A stretch of DNA of 64,000 bases, taken from positions 1-64,000 of the IMG/VR virus record IMGVR_UViG_3300042520_000681; one strand, 5' to 3'. Under the pieces are notes generated by a model, which was not told the DNA's origin, did no database searches, and worked only from the letters and a program-made list of their open reading frames with translations. Numbering within the stretch: the first letter of the stretch is position 1; each line of letters begins with the position of its first letter. This stretch comes from a virus. A program made the position numbers and the translations under genes. Below are positions 40,358 to 52,777 of the stretch, piece by piece.

Positions 40358-43300
40358 TGTCTCATGCGCTTAACCGCTTGGACTGCCATATCCGATGCAC
40401 CCTTCACTTTGAAGTCACCAGCGGAGTAGCCTCTTGCGTATTTTTCAAGCTCATCATCGTAATCGCTTGGCTTCATTCTTTCAAGTTTTGATCTGTTTTT
40501 AAACATTCGATCCGACATTACTTTCCCGTATTCACGGACATATGACTCAAACTCATCATCTGTAAGAATGTCTCCGAATCTCTTTTGAGCATTTGTTCTA
40601 GTTGGGATTGAGGGTCCACCACCTTGCTTTAGAATAAGCTCATTCAGTTCGTTCATTGGTGTATTTTTCGGGAACGAGAATACAACAGGAACTCCTAGCT
40701 TAAATAGCTTGTCGCCCCAGTCATCAGCCCTGACTGGTTGGCCTAGAGCGTTAAGAGCTTTAGCGCCCATCCACGGCCCAACAATCGGTGTATTTGCGTA
40801 GATAGCTCCCTCGACTGAAGACCTATCGACTGGATCGTTTATGAAATCAGTAATGTTCCTTGCGACAGATGTTCCGAGAAACGGGATAAATGTCTTTCCA
40901 AAGTATCCAGCTTGGCTCGCAAGTTCCTCTGTTACTCTTCCGTCTTTAGATGCATCGAACAGTGGTTTGGTGAAAGCAGCATACGGGCCTCTCTGTGCAA
41001 GAGCAAAGAATGATGATCCAAGCATGGATGCCATTGCGCTTAAATCTTCAGGCTCTTTCTTCGTGTCGTTCTGCTTCTTCTTAATTTCCCAGTCATCCAT
41101 AGCTCCAGCAAGCATGATCGGGAAGAATAAAGCTTCACCACCGCGCCCGATGTTAATTGGGATAATTGTATCTCCAACTACAATATGGATGCTGTATGGC
41201 TTCCACTTCTTGTTCCATGAGTCAAAGTATTGCCTGTCCGTTGTGGCACTGGGGCCGTTACCTGTAATAACAATCCTAAACTGCCTGTCGTCTTCATCGT
41301 CGGATGATCCAGCTCTCAATGCGGCAAGGCCAAGCATAACGATTGAACCCGCAATAGCTTCTGTTAGCCTTTGCTTGAATTGAGCGTCTGTTTGAAGAGA
41401 CATTGCGTATGGAGAGTCTTGTCCTTTATTCTTTTTCATGTTATCAACCCAGAGTCTAACGAACCCATACGGACTAAACCAAGCAACATTGTGAAACACT
41501 CTAGCTGGAACCAATGCGAATCCGTAAAGCATCTTTGAGAAAATCTGCATTCCAGAACCTTGTCTTGCTGCACCAGAAGCTATTGTTTGCAAGAATGAAA
41601 TCGGAAGATATGACAACATTCCTTCGTCAGAAAGGTTTGTGGTTTCATTTTCTGCGCCCTTGATTGTAATCGCCTTGTTTCTACCTACAGAAAGAAGCGC
41701 ATCATTGATCGAGGCATCAAGAGTATCTATCGGGCTTATTCCTTCTGAAGATAGGGCAGAGATAACTTCAGATTTAACCGCCAAGTCTGCCAGCACTCCA
41801 GCACGATCCCTTGGCATCCCGCTGGCTATGCTTTCTGCAATAACTCTCCGCTTTGTATGGAGAACCATATTCGCAAACTCTTTCAGCTTATCTTTAGGAA
41901 TCTTGCCTTTAGTGTTGGCAGCTAGAGCCTCCATCGCATATCGAGTAATATTCTGATTCTCCAGCATGGCGATTGCGCCTTGGTCAAGAGATGAAAGGAC
42001 TCGCCCTGTAATCTGCGTCATACCTACAGCCATGTTCACAAATCCAGCGGCATACTCTCCGTTAGCCCACTGCTTCTTGCCTTTATCGAAAAGCTCCCTC
42101 AATACATTCTGACCTTGCAAATATTCGACAACATCATTTAAGTAAATTTGATTCTTGAAAGCGTAAGATGTCTGGTCATACCAAGACCTCATGCTGTCGA
42201 GGAATGATTCAAATGCTATTGGAATTCTAGCTGGATCGGTGAAAGCGTATTTACCGATGTCAGTCATCATATTCCTAACGGTAAATCCAATCGGAGATGC
42301 AATGTTGACAGTTACTGTCGGGATACCCATCAGTGCGTTTCCAACATAATAAGCACCTAGAGCATCCTTAAATCTTACGGGAAGTTTAGCATCAACGATA
42401 ATCTTGTTAAGGTCACTCATCGCTTCGCGGCGAGTCACATCATCGTTATCTGGGTTGTTGATTATATTGTCTAGCTGGACGATCTTCTCAAATTGTTCCT
42501 TCGTAAATCCATCCCATCCGTTCTCTTTCGCAATAACGCTTTCAATAGTTTTAGAAGGATCGAGAACACCAGTTCTAATTGCGACTTGAATCTTCTTCAG
42601 CGAGTCTTTCGCCATGCGACTGTTTCTTGAAAGATAGTTATTCCAAGGTGCTGATCTTCCTAGAGTTTCTTCAAATGCCTTTTGTTTCGCTGCAACGAAT
42701 CTCTCGGACAGAATACTGTCGTATAGTTTAGCGGCAGTCGTAGCGGCATCTCCAGTAAGCCCTGCTTGCTCAAGGTAGCCTTTGATAACTTTCTCTATCC
42801 AGCCGGGAGTCTGCTGTTCCTCAAGCGGGGTATTCTTAATGCTCGCAATCATCTCCTTGAGCGAACCTTTCTTGAGAAGGGTTTCCAGCTTCTTCGTTAT
42901 GTTCCTCTTGGTGCGCTTTTCAATTTTCTCTACATCAGAAGCAACCTCTTCTGGAGTTCCAATCGTTGCGTTATCAGCGGCATCTATCGCATCGGATACA
43001 GCATCAACCTGCTCCTTGGTAGGATTCCCTCTTGCAAATATCTCTGCGGCTGTTCTGTCTCTCTTGGCTTTCTGCTCAACTTTAAGTGCGCCGTATCCAT
43101 CAATGTCGTATTCTCTGGCAGCTCTCAATGCCTCGCCAGCTTCCTTTCTTCCTCCAGCCCTGTTATCTACTGGCATACGATTAATTCTGCGAACCAAGAA
43201 TGAAAGCATTGTAGAGTCACCCAAGGCTGCTAATTTCGCGGAGTAATTCGCTAGAGATACAGAGAACAAACTAGCACCCATCCTAGAATCGGAATTCGTC

Positions 43301-46300
43301 TCAACATCTACAAGATCGTTAATCTGACCAGCCAAATTGTTTGCTTCTCCAGATTTAATGTCTAGCAATCTGGATATGTATAGCCAAGCATTCTTAGTTG
43401 CCTCATCAGATACAGTCGTTCCGTCAAAGAAGTTCTTTCTCAAGACTTCATTCGTTTGTTTGATGATTCCAACTGGAGTCGTGATGATGGGAGTCCCGCG
43501 ATCAGTTCTTCCTGCTACTTGTTCCGTGCGAGGCTCTGCTTCTACCGCCATCATTCTTGGCCCTTCAACTTCTCCTTCTCTGACAATCTCCTCGCCAGCG
43601 GCAAAGCGTCTCTTAGCCGTGGATAGGATAGCAAGTGCCGTCCTATTCGGATCGGACATTTGGAAGTTCTTACCAAATACTTTATTTGCGAATGCCTTCA
43701 GCGCATCAAGCACAGCATTCCAAAGGCTTCTGCGTTGCGGATTAACGATTGTATAGGAAGTGAATGCAATAACTTTACTCTCTTCGATTTGGGATTCTTC
43801 AGTCTCCTCGTTATAGCTTTCTTCTACGATCTTATCTATCTTCGCTTTGTCTTCTGGTGAAAGAGAGTTGTAGAAATTATCGAATGCCGCCTTAAATTTC
43901 TTATCTCCGAATGCGTAGTGACCTAGTTCGTGAGCGATGATGTCTCCAACATTCGCGTTCTTTTTAATGTAAGCATTGTTTACAATAAGGATTCCCAAGT
44001 CAGGGTAGTATGCCGCTTGGTATTTTTTCTCTTTATCTACTGCGTCATCCACTACATATACTCGGTCTGGAATCTTTCCACCGAAATACCTTTGGATTCT
44101 TTGGTTCAGTTTAACCTGCCCGTATCTTTCATTCTCTGGAAGCGGGTCTGGCTCTGATGCCATCTTGCGCCTTCTGCTACTGACAGGCTTCATGTCGTTC
44201 TTCTCGACTACTTGCGTCTCGCCTGTCTTCTCGTTCTTTACATTGTAATACTGCTCGCCGAACTTCTTGTCGTTGGCACTCTGCGGGATTACTTCTTCGA
44301 TGGTGTATGTCTGCGGACTCTTGCCTAACTTGACTCGGTTGCCTACTGCGATGCCTTCCGGTTGAGCTGGTGTAGTCGTTTGTTTAGATACAATATATCC
44401 TTTTGTGCCAATTTCGGCCCTGCCTTCTTGAACATCTAAAATATCAGAAGCGGTTTGATCTATTTGAGAATCCGAATAATTTTCGTTGATCTGCCAATTA
44501 ACATCGCCTTTTCTTTTTGCGTTATGACTTTTAATCATTTCGCGGGATGATGCTTTAGCCAAAGATGCAGCATCTTGAAGACTTGCTCCATTATCAATTG
44601 CTTTACGCATTTCAACAAGACTTGCTGCTTCTATCTGTTCTCTCACGCCTCCAGAGCCAACGGAAGTTCCTCTGCCTCCAGACACTTGATTTGCTTGTTC
44701 GTAAAGACGACCGACTCTTCCTGTTATTAAAGAATCGGATATTGATTTTATATCTGACGCAGGCGCAACCTCTGGCGCGGGAGCTTCTGCGGGTGCAGCT
44801 TCGACGGATTGAGCTTTAGGCTTGAAACTTCTAATATCAACAATCTCGCTTGTGTAAGCTGGTCTGTTTGGCCCCTTTGAAGGTTCAATAGTTACAATCC
44901 CATCGTAACCTGCATCTCGTATTGCTTGAGATAATTCAGCGCCTGTCTTACCTCCATACTGATTTGATAGAATGTTTTTCCAGTTGGATGAATCGCCATA
45001 TCCACCACCAAATTCAACAACAAGCGGGTTTTCAAAACGAACTGTTCCTTTTTCAAATCTTGAGTCAAGATTTTGAGATGCACTTGGCGTTGACTCAACC
45101 ATGTATTTCCCACTAGGTTCAATATCTTGTCCAAATCGTGATCCAAGTTGTGGAGATTTCTCTGTGTTTCGTATTGAGAAAAATTCAAATGGATTACCTG
45201 TAGTTGGAGTGGTTACAGCTTCTGTTGGTGCAGCTTCCCGCTCAGTAACAACTTGCTCTTCGGCGGTTATGGCAGGCTCTGTTATTCCCGTTCGGGAAGG
45301 TTCTACTACTGGCTCGGTGACTGGTGCGGTTGGTGCAATGGTTGGTTCTGCTTGCTGAGTAGCGATCCTTGCTTGGAATGCAGATGAAGCCGGATCGTTT
45401 TTAGCGTCCCATGCGCTAACAGTCTGATCTGTAACTCTGTCTGTAATGTCACCGATAGCCATTTCCCTATCTCTTGCCACTCTATCGCCATCTGTAACAA
45501 GACTTCTTCCAGACTCTGTTAGTTTTGGAACTTTTGTTTTTGTAACTAGTCCCGCTTCTTTCGCTGCGGTTATATTTTCTTCCGTTAGAGCGTCAGCGTT
45601 GTATGGTCGGCGACCTGCTTTATCTGAAATTGCTTTAACGATCTCGTATTCAGCAGAAGGTGGTGGAGGTAGCGATGGGTCAAGTGCTGCGAAATCACGA
45701 CCTATTTGACTAGCTTCTTCTCTAGTTGCTGCGCTTTCTGCGCGTTGAATTAGATTTTCAATTTCTGGAGAAACCTGCGGTTCTTCCGCGATAGTAGGTG
45801 TTGGAGTTATCTCGGAAACTTGCGCTCCTTCTTCTGAGACAACAGGTGCTTCAGCAATAGGTGCTGGTGTAACGGCTTCTTCTAGTGCTGGAGTCGTTAC
45901 GGGTTCTTGTTCAACAATAGCGGGGGCCGCTGGCTGCGCTAGGATCGCCGCTCCGTCTTCGTTAATAACAGGCTTGCCTTTGACTATATCGACCAGTCCT
46001 GCTTCGGATAGCGCGGAAATCTGTTCGCGGGTTGCCGTGTTATCCGCGACAGACCGCAAACCAAATATTACTTGCCCTTCTTCTTCGCCTCTCGCTGGAG
46101 GCTGTAGGCCACCGCTAACGCCTGCTTCTTCGGTTTCGACTTGAGTTCCGTCTTGAGGTTCTTGACGAACGCCTTCTTGCTGGATGATTTCTTGAGTGGC
46201 ATCTGTTGGTATGGGTTGTGCAGTTGGTTCTGCGGGTTGTGTAATATCTAAAGGCTTTCTTCTTATTCCAGAAAATACATCGTATATTCCTTCTTCTCTT

Positions 46301-47820
46301 CCGTATGTAGCTCCGGGCGTCTCTACTGGTAAAAAATCAGTTGGCAGTTTTCCAGCTTTAGCAGGCTTTGCTTCTGGCGCGGCTACCCTAGTTGCTTTAA
46401 CTTCTTTAATCGCTTCTAGGGCGTTCTGTGCGTTAGCACGGGCTTCTTCTGTAGCAGCAGTAGCGAGTTCGCTTGTGAATGATTGCTCTGCTCTTGTAAG
46501 CTCTTCTGGCGCGACCTGTGCAATTGCGGAATACCTTGCAACATAATCATCCTTTGTAGGGATCGCTGTTGGAGGTGCTTCAGTTGTCTTTACGGCTTCT
46601 AGCTGCTCGTCCAACTGCCTAGCAAGCTCGTCTTGGCGCAAGATACTTGAGGATTTATCCTGCAAAACACTTGCAGTAAGCGGTGCGCCATTCTCTGCAA
46701 CTTTTCTTGCAATGTCGTTTGTAGCCTCAAAGTTCTCTTCGGTTAATGTTTTTTGCTTGATAGGAGACGGACGCTCTAAGCCTCCAACAACTCCACCCAT
46801 TGCGGCTCCAGCGATGCCTTCCATCGTTCCAGCAGAGACAACGCCACGCATTGTCGGGACATCAAAGCCTTCCCTCTGTAGGGCAATGTTTGTCGCTAGT
46901 TGCTCTTGGGCGGCTTGTGCTGTTTCTGGAATAGCTTCAGTAATACCGCCCTTTAGAACGCGAGAAACCATGCCTGCTGTTGGCGCTGTTCCTTGCTTGG
47001 TAAGCATTCTAGTAATGATAGATTCAGCACCTATTGTAGATGCGGCTCCAAGCCCCGCTCCAAGCAGAATCTGATCTAGGTTCTTTCCTCCGTAAGATTG
47101 TGCATCTACCGCTGCCTTTTCTGCCTCTTGCTCTCCGATGCCAGCCTTGACTAGCTCATCCTTAACCTCACTGTAAATATTCCCCTTCGTCATACCAGCA
47201 CCCATGCCAGCACCAACACCAGTTTGAACCGCTCTAATTCCCAAAGAACCTAATTTAGCAGCACTTCCCGCAAGCCCAGTAGCCAGCACGGGAGCCATCG
47301 TTCCCAAGGCTTGAGAGAGTGTATCAACGGGAGCAATGCTGAATGCCTTGATACCTGCCTTAACTTGCTCGCCGAATCCTTTGTCCTCGGCATCCTGCAT
47401 GATCCTAGCAATCTCAGTTTGATCTTCCTTGGCTTGCGCCGAAAGAAGGTCTGCCATATACCCCTCAACTCCAGACAATGATTTCGATACAGGATTATCA
47501 GCACCGAGAATATCGGTCATCATCTTGATTCCCTGCACCCCACCTCTTGCGATGTTTACAGGAATATCGAGGGCTTGGCGGAATACGCTCTCTTCTTCTA
47601 CCTTAGGCTTGGCTCCTAGTGCAGTTGCGCCTTTAGGCCGAAAACGAGATTTATCGTATTGGTATGGAATTGACGCTTGGGTTCCAATACTGGATTCATC
47701 AACTTCTTCAAATGGTTGATTTATATCAAAGGATGAAGCGGCAGGTTTTACAATAGGTTCCTCATTGATGGGTTCAAGCTCATCAACTTCTTCAAATGGT
47801 AAGGTAGGATCAAAAGCCAT
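40354..47820 (-). CDS. giant internal virion/polyvalent protein (2488 aa)
   Basis: A multidomain protein probably ejected with the DNA. The N-terminus has two PFEEVDE repeats and Gly/Ala-rich membrane-active-looking segments (about 150-340). Disordered acidic linkers follow. FFSIRNTEKSPQLGSRFG (about 880) to the IVDIRSF segment (about 1000) resembles an ADP-ribosyltransferase-like PolyVal domain. A metallopeptidase-type motif IIAHELGHYAFG lies near 1295. The rest (~1400-2488) is long helices with a hydrophobic stretch near 2155. Comparable to T7 gp16-like ejection proteins; the enzymatic roles are inferred only. Confidence 0.75.
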   Translation of the reverse strand: MAFDPTLPFEEVDELEPINEEPIVKPAASSFDINQPFEEVDESSIGTQASIPYQYDKSRFRPKGATALGAKPKVEEESVFRQALDIPVNIARGGVQGIKMMTDILGADNPVSKSLSGVEGYMADLLSAQAKEDQTEIARIMQDAEDKGFGEQVKAGIKAFSIAPVDTLSQALGTMAPVLATGLAGSAAKLGSLGIRAVQTGVGAGMGAGMTKGNIYSEVKDELVKAGIGEQEAEKAAVDAQSYGGKNLDQILLGAGLGAASTIGAESIITRMLTKQGTAPTAGMVSRVLKGGITEAIPETAQAAQEQLATNIALQREGFDVPTMRGVVSAGTMEGIAGAAMGGVVGGLERPSPIKQKTLTEENFEATNDIARKVAENGAPLTASVLQDKSSSILRQDELARQLDEQLEAVKTTEAPPTAIPTKDDYVARYSAIAQVAPEELTRAEQSFTSELATAATEEARANAQNALEAIKEVKATRVAAPEAKPAKAGKLPTDFLPVETPGATYGREEGIYDVFSGIRRKPLDITQPAEPTAQPIPTDATQEIIQQEGVRQEPQDGTQVETEEAGVSGGLQPPARGEEEGQVIFGLRSVADNTATREQISALSEAGLVDIVKGKPVINEDGAAILAQPAAPAIVEQEPVTTPALEEAVTPAPIAEAPVVSEEGAQVSEITPTPTIAEEPQVSPEIENLIQRAESAATREEASQIGRDFAALDPSLPPPPSAEYEIVKAISDKAGRRPYNADALTEENITAAKEAGLVTKTKVPKLTESGRSLVTDGDRVARDREMAIGDITDRVTDQTVSAWDAKNDPASSAFQARIATQQAEPTIAPTAPVTEPVVEPSRTGITEPAITAEEQVVTEREAAPTEAVTTPTTGNPFEFFSIRNTEKSPQLGSRFGQDIEPSGKYMVESTPSASQNLDSRFEKGTVRFENPLVVEFGGGYGDSSNWKNILSNQYGGKTGAELSQAIRDAGYDGIVTIEPSKGPNRPAYTSEIVDIRSFKPKAQSVEAAPAEAPAPEVAPASDIKSISDSLITGRVGRLYEQANQVSGGRGTSVGSGGVREQIEAASLVEMRKAIDNGASLQDAASLAKASSREMIKSHNAKRKGDVNWQINENYSDSQIDQTASDILDVQEGRAEIGTKGYIVSKQTTTPAQPEGIAVGNRVKLGKSPQTYTIEEVIPQSANDKKFGEQYYNVKNEKTGETQVVEKNDMKPVSSRRRKMASEPDPLPENERYGQVKLNQRIQRYFGGKIPDRVYVVDDAVDKEKKYQAAYYPDLGILIVNNAYIKKNANVGDIIAHELGHYAFGDKKFKAAFDNFYNSLSPEDKAKIDKIVEESYNEETEESQIEESKVIAFTSYTIVNPQRRSLWNAVLDALKAFANKVFGKNFQMSDPNRTALAILSTAKRRFAAGEEIVREGEVEGPRMMAVEAEPRTEQVAGRTDRGTPIITTPVGIIKQTNEVLRKNFFDGTTVSDEATKNAWLYISRLLDIKSGEANNLAGQINDLVDVETNSDSRMGASLFSVSLANYSAKLAALGDSTMLSFLVRRINRMPVDNRAGGRKEAGEALRAAREYDIDGYGALKVEQKAKRDRTAAEIFARGNPTKEQVDAVSDAIDAADNATIGTPEEVASDVEKIEKRTKRNITKKLETLLKKGSLKEMIASIKNTPLEEQQTPGWIEKVIKGYLEQAGLTGDAATTAAKLYDSILSERFVAAKQKAFEETLGRSAPWNNYLSRNSRMAKDSLKKIQVAIRTGVLDPSKTIESVIAKENGWDGFTKEQFEKIVQLDNIINNPDNDDVTRREAMSDLNKIIVDAKLPVRFKDALGAYYVGNALMGIPTVTVNIASPIGFTVRNMMTDIGKYAFTDPARIPIAFESFLDSMRSWYDQTSYAFKNQIYLNDVVEYLQGQNVLRELFDKGKKQWANGEYAAGFVNMAVGMTQITGRVLSSLDQGAIAMLENQNITRYAMEALAANTKGKIPKDKLKEFANMVLHTKRRVIAESIASGMPRDRAGVLADLAVKSEVISALSSEGISPIDTLDASINDALLSVGRNKAITIKGAENETTNLSDEGMLSYLPISFLQTIASGAARQGSGMQIFSKMLYGFALVPARVFHNVAWFSPYGFVRLWVDNMKKNKGQDSPYAMSLQTDAQFKQRLTEAIAGSIVMLGLAALRAGSSDDEDDRQFRIVITGNGPSATTDRQYFDSWNKKWKPYSIHIVVGDTIIPINIGRGGEALFFPIMLAGAMDDWEIKKKQNDTKKEPEDLSAMASMLGSSFFALAQRGPYAAFTKPLFDASKDGRVTEELASQAGYFGKTFIPFLGTSVARNITDFINDPVDRSSVEGAIYANTPIVGPWMGAKALNALGQPVRADDWGDKLFKLGVPVVFSFPKNTPMNELNELILKQGGGPSIPTRTNAQKRFGDILTDDEFESYVREYGKVMSDRMFKNRSKLERMKPSDYDDELEKYARGYSAGDFKVKGASDMAVQAVKRMRQ
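45905..45919. promoter_or_regulatory. dispersed palindrome copy 9
   Basis: TCTTGTTCAACAATA, one mismatch. It lies inside the giant protein gene. Confidence 0.55.
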
Positions 47821-47832
47821 ATTTCACGAATT

Positions 47833-48639
47833 CTAGGGCAATTCAACAAATTGTCCATTCGTGTATCTATACATCTTTCCGCCCTGCCTGTAAACCTTTC
47901 CTTCTTTAACCTGTGAATTAGTTGGCGTTGATGCAGTAGATGGCATTGATGGTTCTGGAATTCCTTGCTGTTTTGGTGTTGGCTGATTTACTGCTCCCAT
48001 TCTAGCTTTCGCCGCATCCATCCTTTGAGCTTGTATGCTCATATATATTTCATCTTCTGAAGTAAATTCACTTTTATCCTTAGATGCCGTTAGTGCATTC
48101 ATGTTCTTATATGCATCCTCGTATTCCTTGTATGCATCTCCTGAAGTTGGCGGCTTAATCTTGTTGATATATCTCTCGTTGATTCTATCCAGCCTGCCAA
48201 CAGTTCTTGACATGAATTCCTTACTATCCTCGATCATCGGATATTTAATCAAAAGCTGATCCCGCTTTTCCTGATAGTCAGGGTCTTGAGGATTAAGCGA
48301 TGCAAACTCTGGCCTTGCTTGTATAACTTGTTCGGCAATAGACCTATCTTCATTAAGTTTTGAATCGTAAGTATTCAATTGTGCTTCACGGACTCTCAAA
48401 GCTACTTCGTTGGATTTCCTAGCAAGGTTCTCCTCGTCTAGCTGATTCTGAATATACGAAGGAACCATCGGCATAACCTGCCTAGTAGGATACTTCTCTT
48501 CAAGCGATCCGTAATTAAATGCCTCAGGTGTTCTTGATAAAGCAGATTGACTAGCCCTTTCCCAAGGCGTGTATCCGCCTTCGTAAAGATCGACATCTCT
48601 AATGCTTGTCTGACCACCGTATCTTCTATCTCTTGGCAT
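47833..48639 (-). CDS. internal virion/tail helical protein (268 aa)
   Basis: A Tyr/Arg/Gly-rich N-terminus (MPRDRRYGGQTSIRDVDLYE), a long charged helical middle, and a Pro/Ser/Thr-rich C-terminus ending in a KMYRYTNGQFVELP strand motif. Placed between the giant protein and another helical virion protein, so probably an ejection or tail-internal protein. No known family recognised. Confidence 0.6.
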   Translation of the reverse strand: MPRDRRYGGQTSIRDVDLYEGGYTPWERASQSALSRTPEAFNYGSLEEKYPTRQVMPMVPSYIQNQLDEENLARKSNEVALRVREAQLNTYDSKLNEDRSIAEQVIQARPEFASLNPQDPDYQEKRDQLLIKYPMIEDSKEFMSRTVGRLDRINERYINKIKPPTSGDAYKEYEDAYKNMNALTASKDKSEFTSEDEIYMSIQAQRMDAAKARMGAVNQPTPKQQGIPEPSMPSTASTPTNSQVKEGKVYRQGGKMYRYTNGQFVELP

Positions 48640-48641
48640 AA

Positions 48642-49841
48642 TTATAAGTTTGAAAATGTTATATTATTTGCGAATTGTTCTGGATATGAATTTCGCTGAT
48701 ATGTAGGCTGTGAATTAAATTGGTAATAGTCAGGATTCGCTCTGCTTGTTCTTTCAGCTGCGATTCTAGCTTCCCTATCTCTTCTGACCTTTTCGGCAAG
48801 CTCTTTATTTCTAGCTTCGATCATACCTCTTTGTGATGCCTTCTGTCTAGCTCCCATTTCTTTAGGAATTCCAGCAGTATATGAGTTGATAAAATCACCA
48901 AGCCTGTATTGCTCTACATAATCTCCAGCCATACCAGCATTACGATATGCTTTCTTTAGAGATGATAGCTGTTTATTATATTGGTTTAATTGATCTTCAC
49001 TAGACCTTTTAGCAGCAATATCCGAGGCGAATTGTGAATAACGCTGCTTTGATTCAGCTTCTCTTTCTTTTCTGCCAGAGCTAAGTCTTTCTAGATTCTG
49101 AAAATATTTATCTTGCTGTTCTTTTGTTGCGCCTAGATTTTGCAATTTGCTACGCAATACATCTTCTTTTGATTTTGGTTGTGCAGTGACATTTCCAATA
49201 GCTGCATTCTGCATGTATTGATCTCTAAGAGCCTCTTCTTCTGTTGCGGTTTTTGCCGGGAATTTAATCCCTGCAATAGCTCCAATATTCTTTTTTTCCT
49301 TACCAAGTCTTTTATTTGTTTCTTTTTCTCCAATGGTTTGCACCATGTAATCTCGTTCAGCTTTTCTTCTAGCTCGCTCCCTATCTAACGCATCTTTAGC
49401 TGCTTTTTCTGAACCATAGAATTTATCTTGTGATGGTTCGCCACCCTCAAACATTACGCGCCAAATTTTACTTGATTCAGCTTTTGGAATTGAAGTGGTA
49501 ATTGCAGGAGTTTCCTCTCGCTCAACTTTAACTGGCTCCTCTTCAGTTTTCTGCGGTTCAGCCTGTTCGTCAAATTGAGTTGGGATATTGTAATACGGAT
49601 ACCTTCCAAAACTAGCTGGCTTTCCCGCAAGTCCATAAGCTGCCTCAGTTCCAGCAGCAGTAAGGTTTACAGATTGCGGATATAAATTAAGAAGTGGCTC
49701 TTGACCATATTCCTTAACAACATCCTCGATGAAGTTATATCCGCGCCCGATTCCGCTTTTAGCAGAACGGTATGCGCTGCCTAATGCAGATCGTGCTTTT
49801 CTACCGAGTTCTCCTGCTTCTGTGAATTCTTGTTCAGCCAT
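48642..49841 (-). CDS. internal virion helical protein (399 aa)
   Basis: A predominantly coiled-coil, Lys/Glu/Gln-rich protein (ALDRERARRKAERDYMVQTI, KLQNLGATKEQQDKYFQNL) with a Tyr/Ser-rich N-terminus. No enzymatic motif. Gene order before the giant ejected protein resembles T7-like internal core protein loci (inference). A palindrome copy lies 13 nt upstream of its start. Confidence 0.6.
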   Translation of the reverse strand: MAEQEFTEAGELGRKARSALGSAYRSAKSGIGRGYNFIEDVVKEYGQEPLLNLYPQSVNLTAAGTEAAYGLAGKPASFGRYPYYNIPTQFDEQAEPQKTEEEPVKVEREETPAITTSIPKAESSKIWRVMFEGGEPSQDKFYGSEKAAKDALDRERARRKAERDYMVQTIGEKETNKRLGKEKKNIGAIAGIKFPAKTATEEEALRDQYMQNAAIGNVTAQPKSKEDVLRSKLQNLGATKEQQDKYFQNLERLSSGRKEREAESKQRYSQFASDIAAKRSSEDQLNQYNKQLSSLKKAYRNAGMAGDYVEQYRLGDFINSYTAGIPKEMGARQKASQRGMIEARNKELAEKVRRDREARIAAERTSRANPDYYQFNSQPTYQRNSYPEQFANNITFSNL

Positions 49842-49854
49842 ATCTTTAATCTTT

Positions 49855-49869
49855 TATTGTTTAACAGTA
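49855..49869. promoter_or_regulatory. dispersed palindrome copy 10
   Basis: TATTGTTTAACAGTA, one mismatch. It is intergenic and 13 nt upstream of the 49841 start. Confidence 0.7.
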
Positions 49870-49907
49870 TTATAGACTACTTGATTTAATTTCAATGTAT
49901 AAAATAG

Positions 49908-51002
49908 TTACTTCGGAGATGCGTTGTAATAAGAGGATAGCAATACATTTTTATTGAATCCAGTATTGCCTCCGTAAGCTCTTGATCTAGAACTAAGCGA
50001 GTCATCAGTTAGCAGAACCTTCCCATTTGGTAATGATGTATATATTGGATATTTATTTGATCCTGATGGGAAAACAACAGACGATGTAGTTAGTGCATCT
50101 AGATTAGCATCGTAAATTTGAGCAGATGTGGCGCTATTAGGGACAAGAAATATCTTTCCGTCCGGTAAAAGAATACTTCCATTCAGCCCAGAAATCGGAG
50201 TTGCTGATGATATAATAGATATATCAAGGTTTGGGTAATATATTTTAATTGATACTCCATTAAAAATAAACACTCTTCCATCTTGGAGTAATAATGAACG
50301 CCCACCGCCAGAAACATTTGGCGTTACAATTGTATTAGATACTGGATCATAAATTCTGCAAGAAGACCCTGATAAAAAAATCCTGCCATCCTTTAGTAGT
50401 ATTGCGTTATTTATGGAAAAATTTATTGTTCCTCCTGCGCTTGAATATGTATTGTTTACTGTATTAAAAATACTTGCGGTGTTTGAAGAAGCACCATCTG
50501 GATAGCAATAAACATTCCCACTCGTCATCAATACGCCACCTCTAAGGTAATTAGGAGCGCCACCAATTATCTGTGATGGATATGAACGCGGAACATAAAT
50601 ATTTGTATTTCCGCCGTAATATGGTATAAGGAATATACTCCTATTTTTTAATAGGACTCCACCGGAAAATCTTATATTGTATGTATATTGAAAGCCAAAC
50701 GCTTCATCAATTGAAAACGAGTTAGTTGATGGATCATATATGTATCCATTTATTGCCGGGAAGCCCTCAAACCAAAACGGAATCATATACACCTTTAAAT
50801 TACCAGAATTATCCGGAAATGAAACGCATCCATTCACAAAAACGCTTCCGCCTGCGGCAGTAATGGCTGTAGCAGAATCAGAAACGGTAGCAGTTGCTAT
50901 CGTTGAATTCATTGAATTCTCGAAAGCACTCCAATATGCAGGACCGATTAATCTCCAGTCTAATGCAGAGCCAGCGCCACTATAGTTTCTTGCCGCGAAC
51001 AT
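49908..51002 (-). CDS. kelch-like beta-propeller virion protein (364 aa)
   Basis: About six to seven repeats of the type SGGVLLKNRSIFLIPYY, LLKDGRIFLSGSSCRIYDP, LLPDGKIFLVPNSA indicate blades of a kelch/galactose-oxidase-like beta-propeller. The N-terminus (ARNYSGAGSALDWRLIGPAY) is a short anchor. In a phage tail locus this probably makes a receptor- or glycan-binding tip. No copper-ligand set for oxidase activity is recognisable. Confidence 0.7.
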   Translation of the reverse strand: MFAARNYSGAGSALDWRLIGPAYWSAFENSMNSTIATATVSDSATAITAAGGSVFVNGCVSFPDNSGNLKVYMIPFWFEGFPAINGYIYDPSTNSFSIDEAFGFQYTYNIRFSGGVLLKNRSIFLIPYYGGNTNIYVPRSYPSQIIGGAPNYLRGGVLMTSGNVYCYPDGASSNTASIFNTVNNTYSSAGGTINFSINNAILLKDGRIFLSGSSCRIYDPVSNTIVTPNVSGGGRSLLLQDGRVFIFNGVSIKIYYPNLDISIISSATPISGLNGSILLPDGKIFLVPNSATSAQIYDANLDALTTSSVVFPSGSNKYPIYTSLPNGKVLLTDDSLSSRSRAYGGNTGFNKNVLLSSYYNASPK

Positions 51003-51004
51003 TT

Positions 51005-52774
<1,770 letters not shown>

Positions 52775-52777
52775 AAT

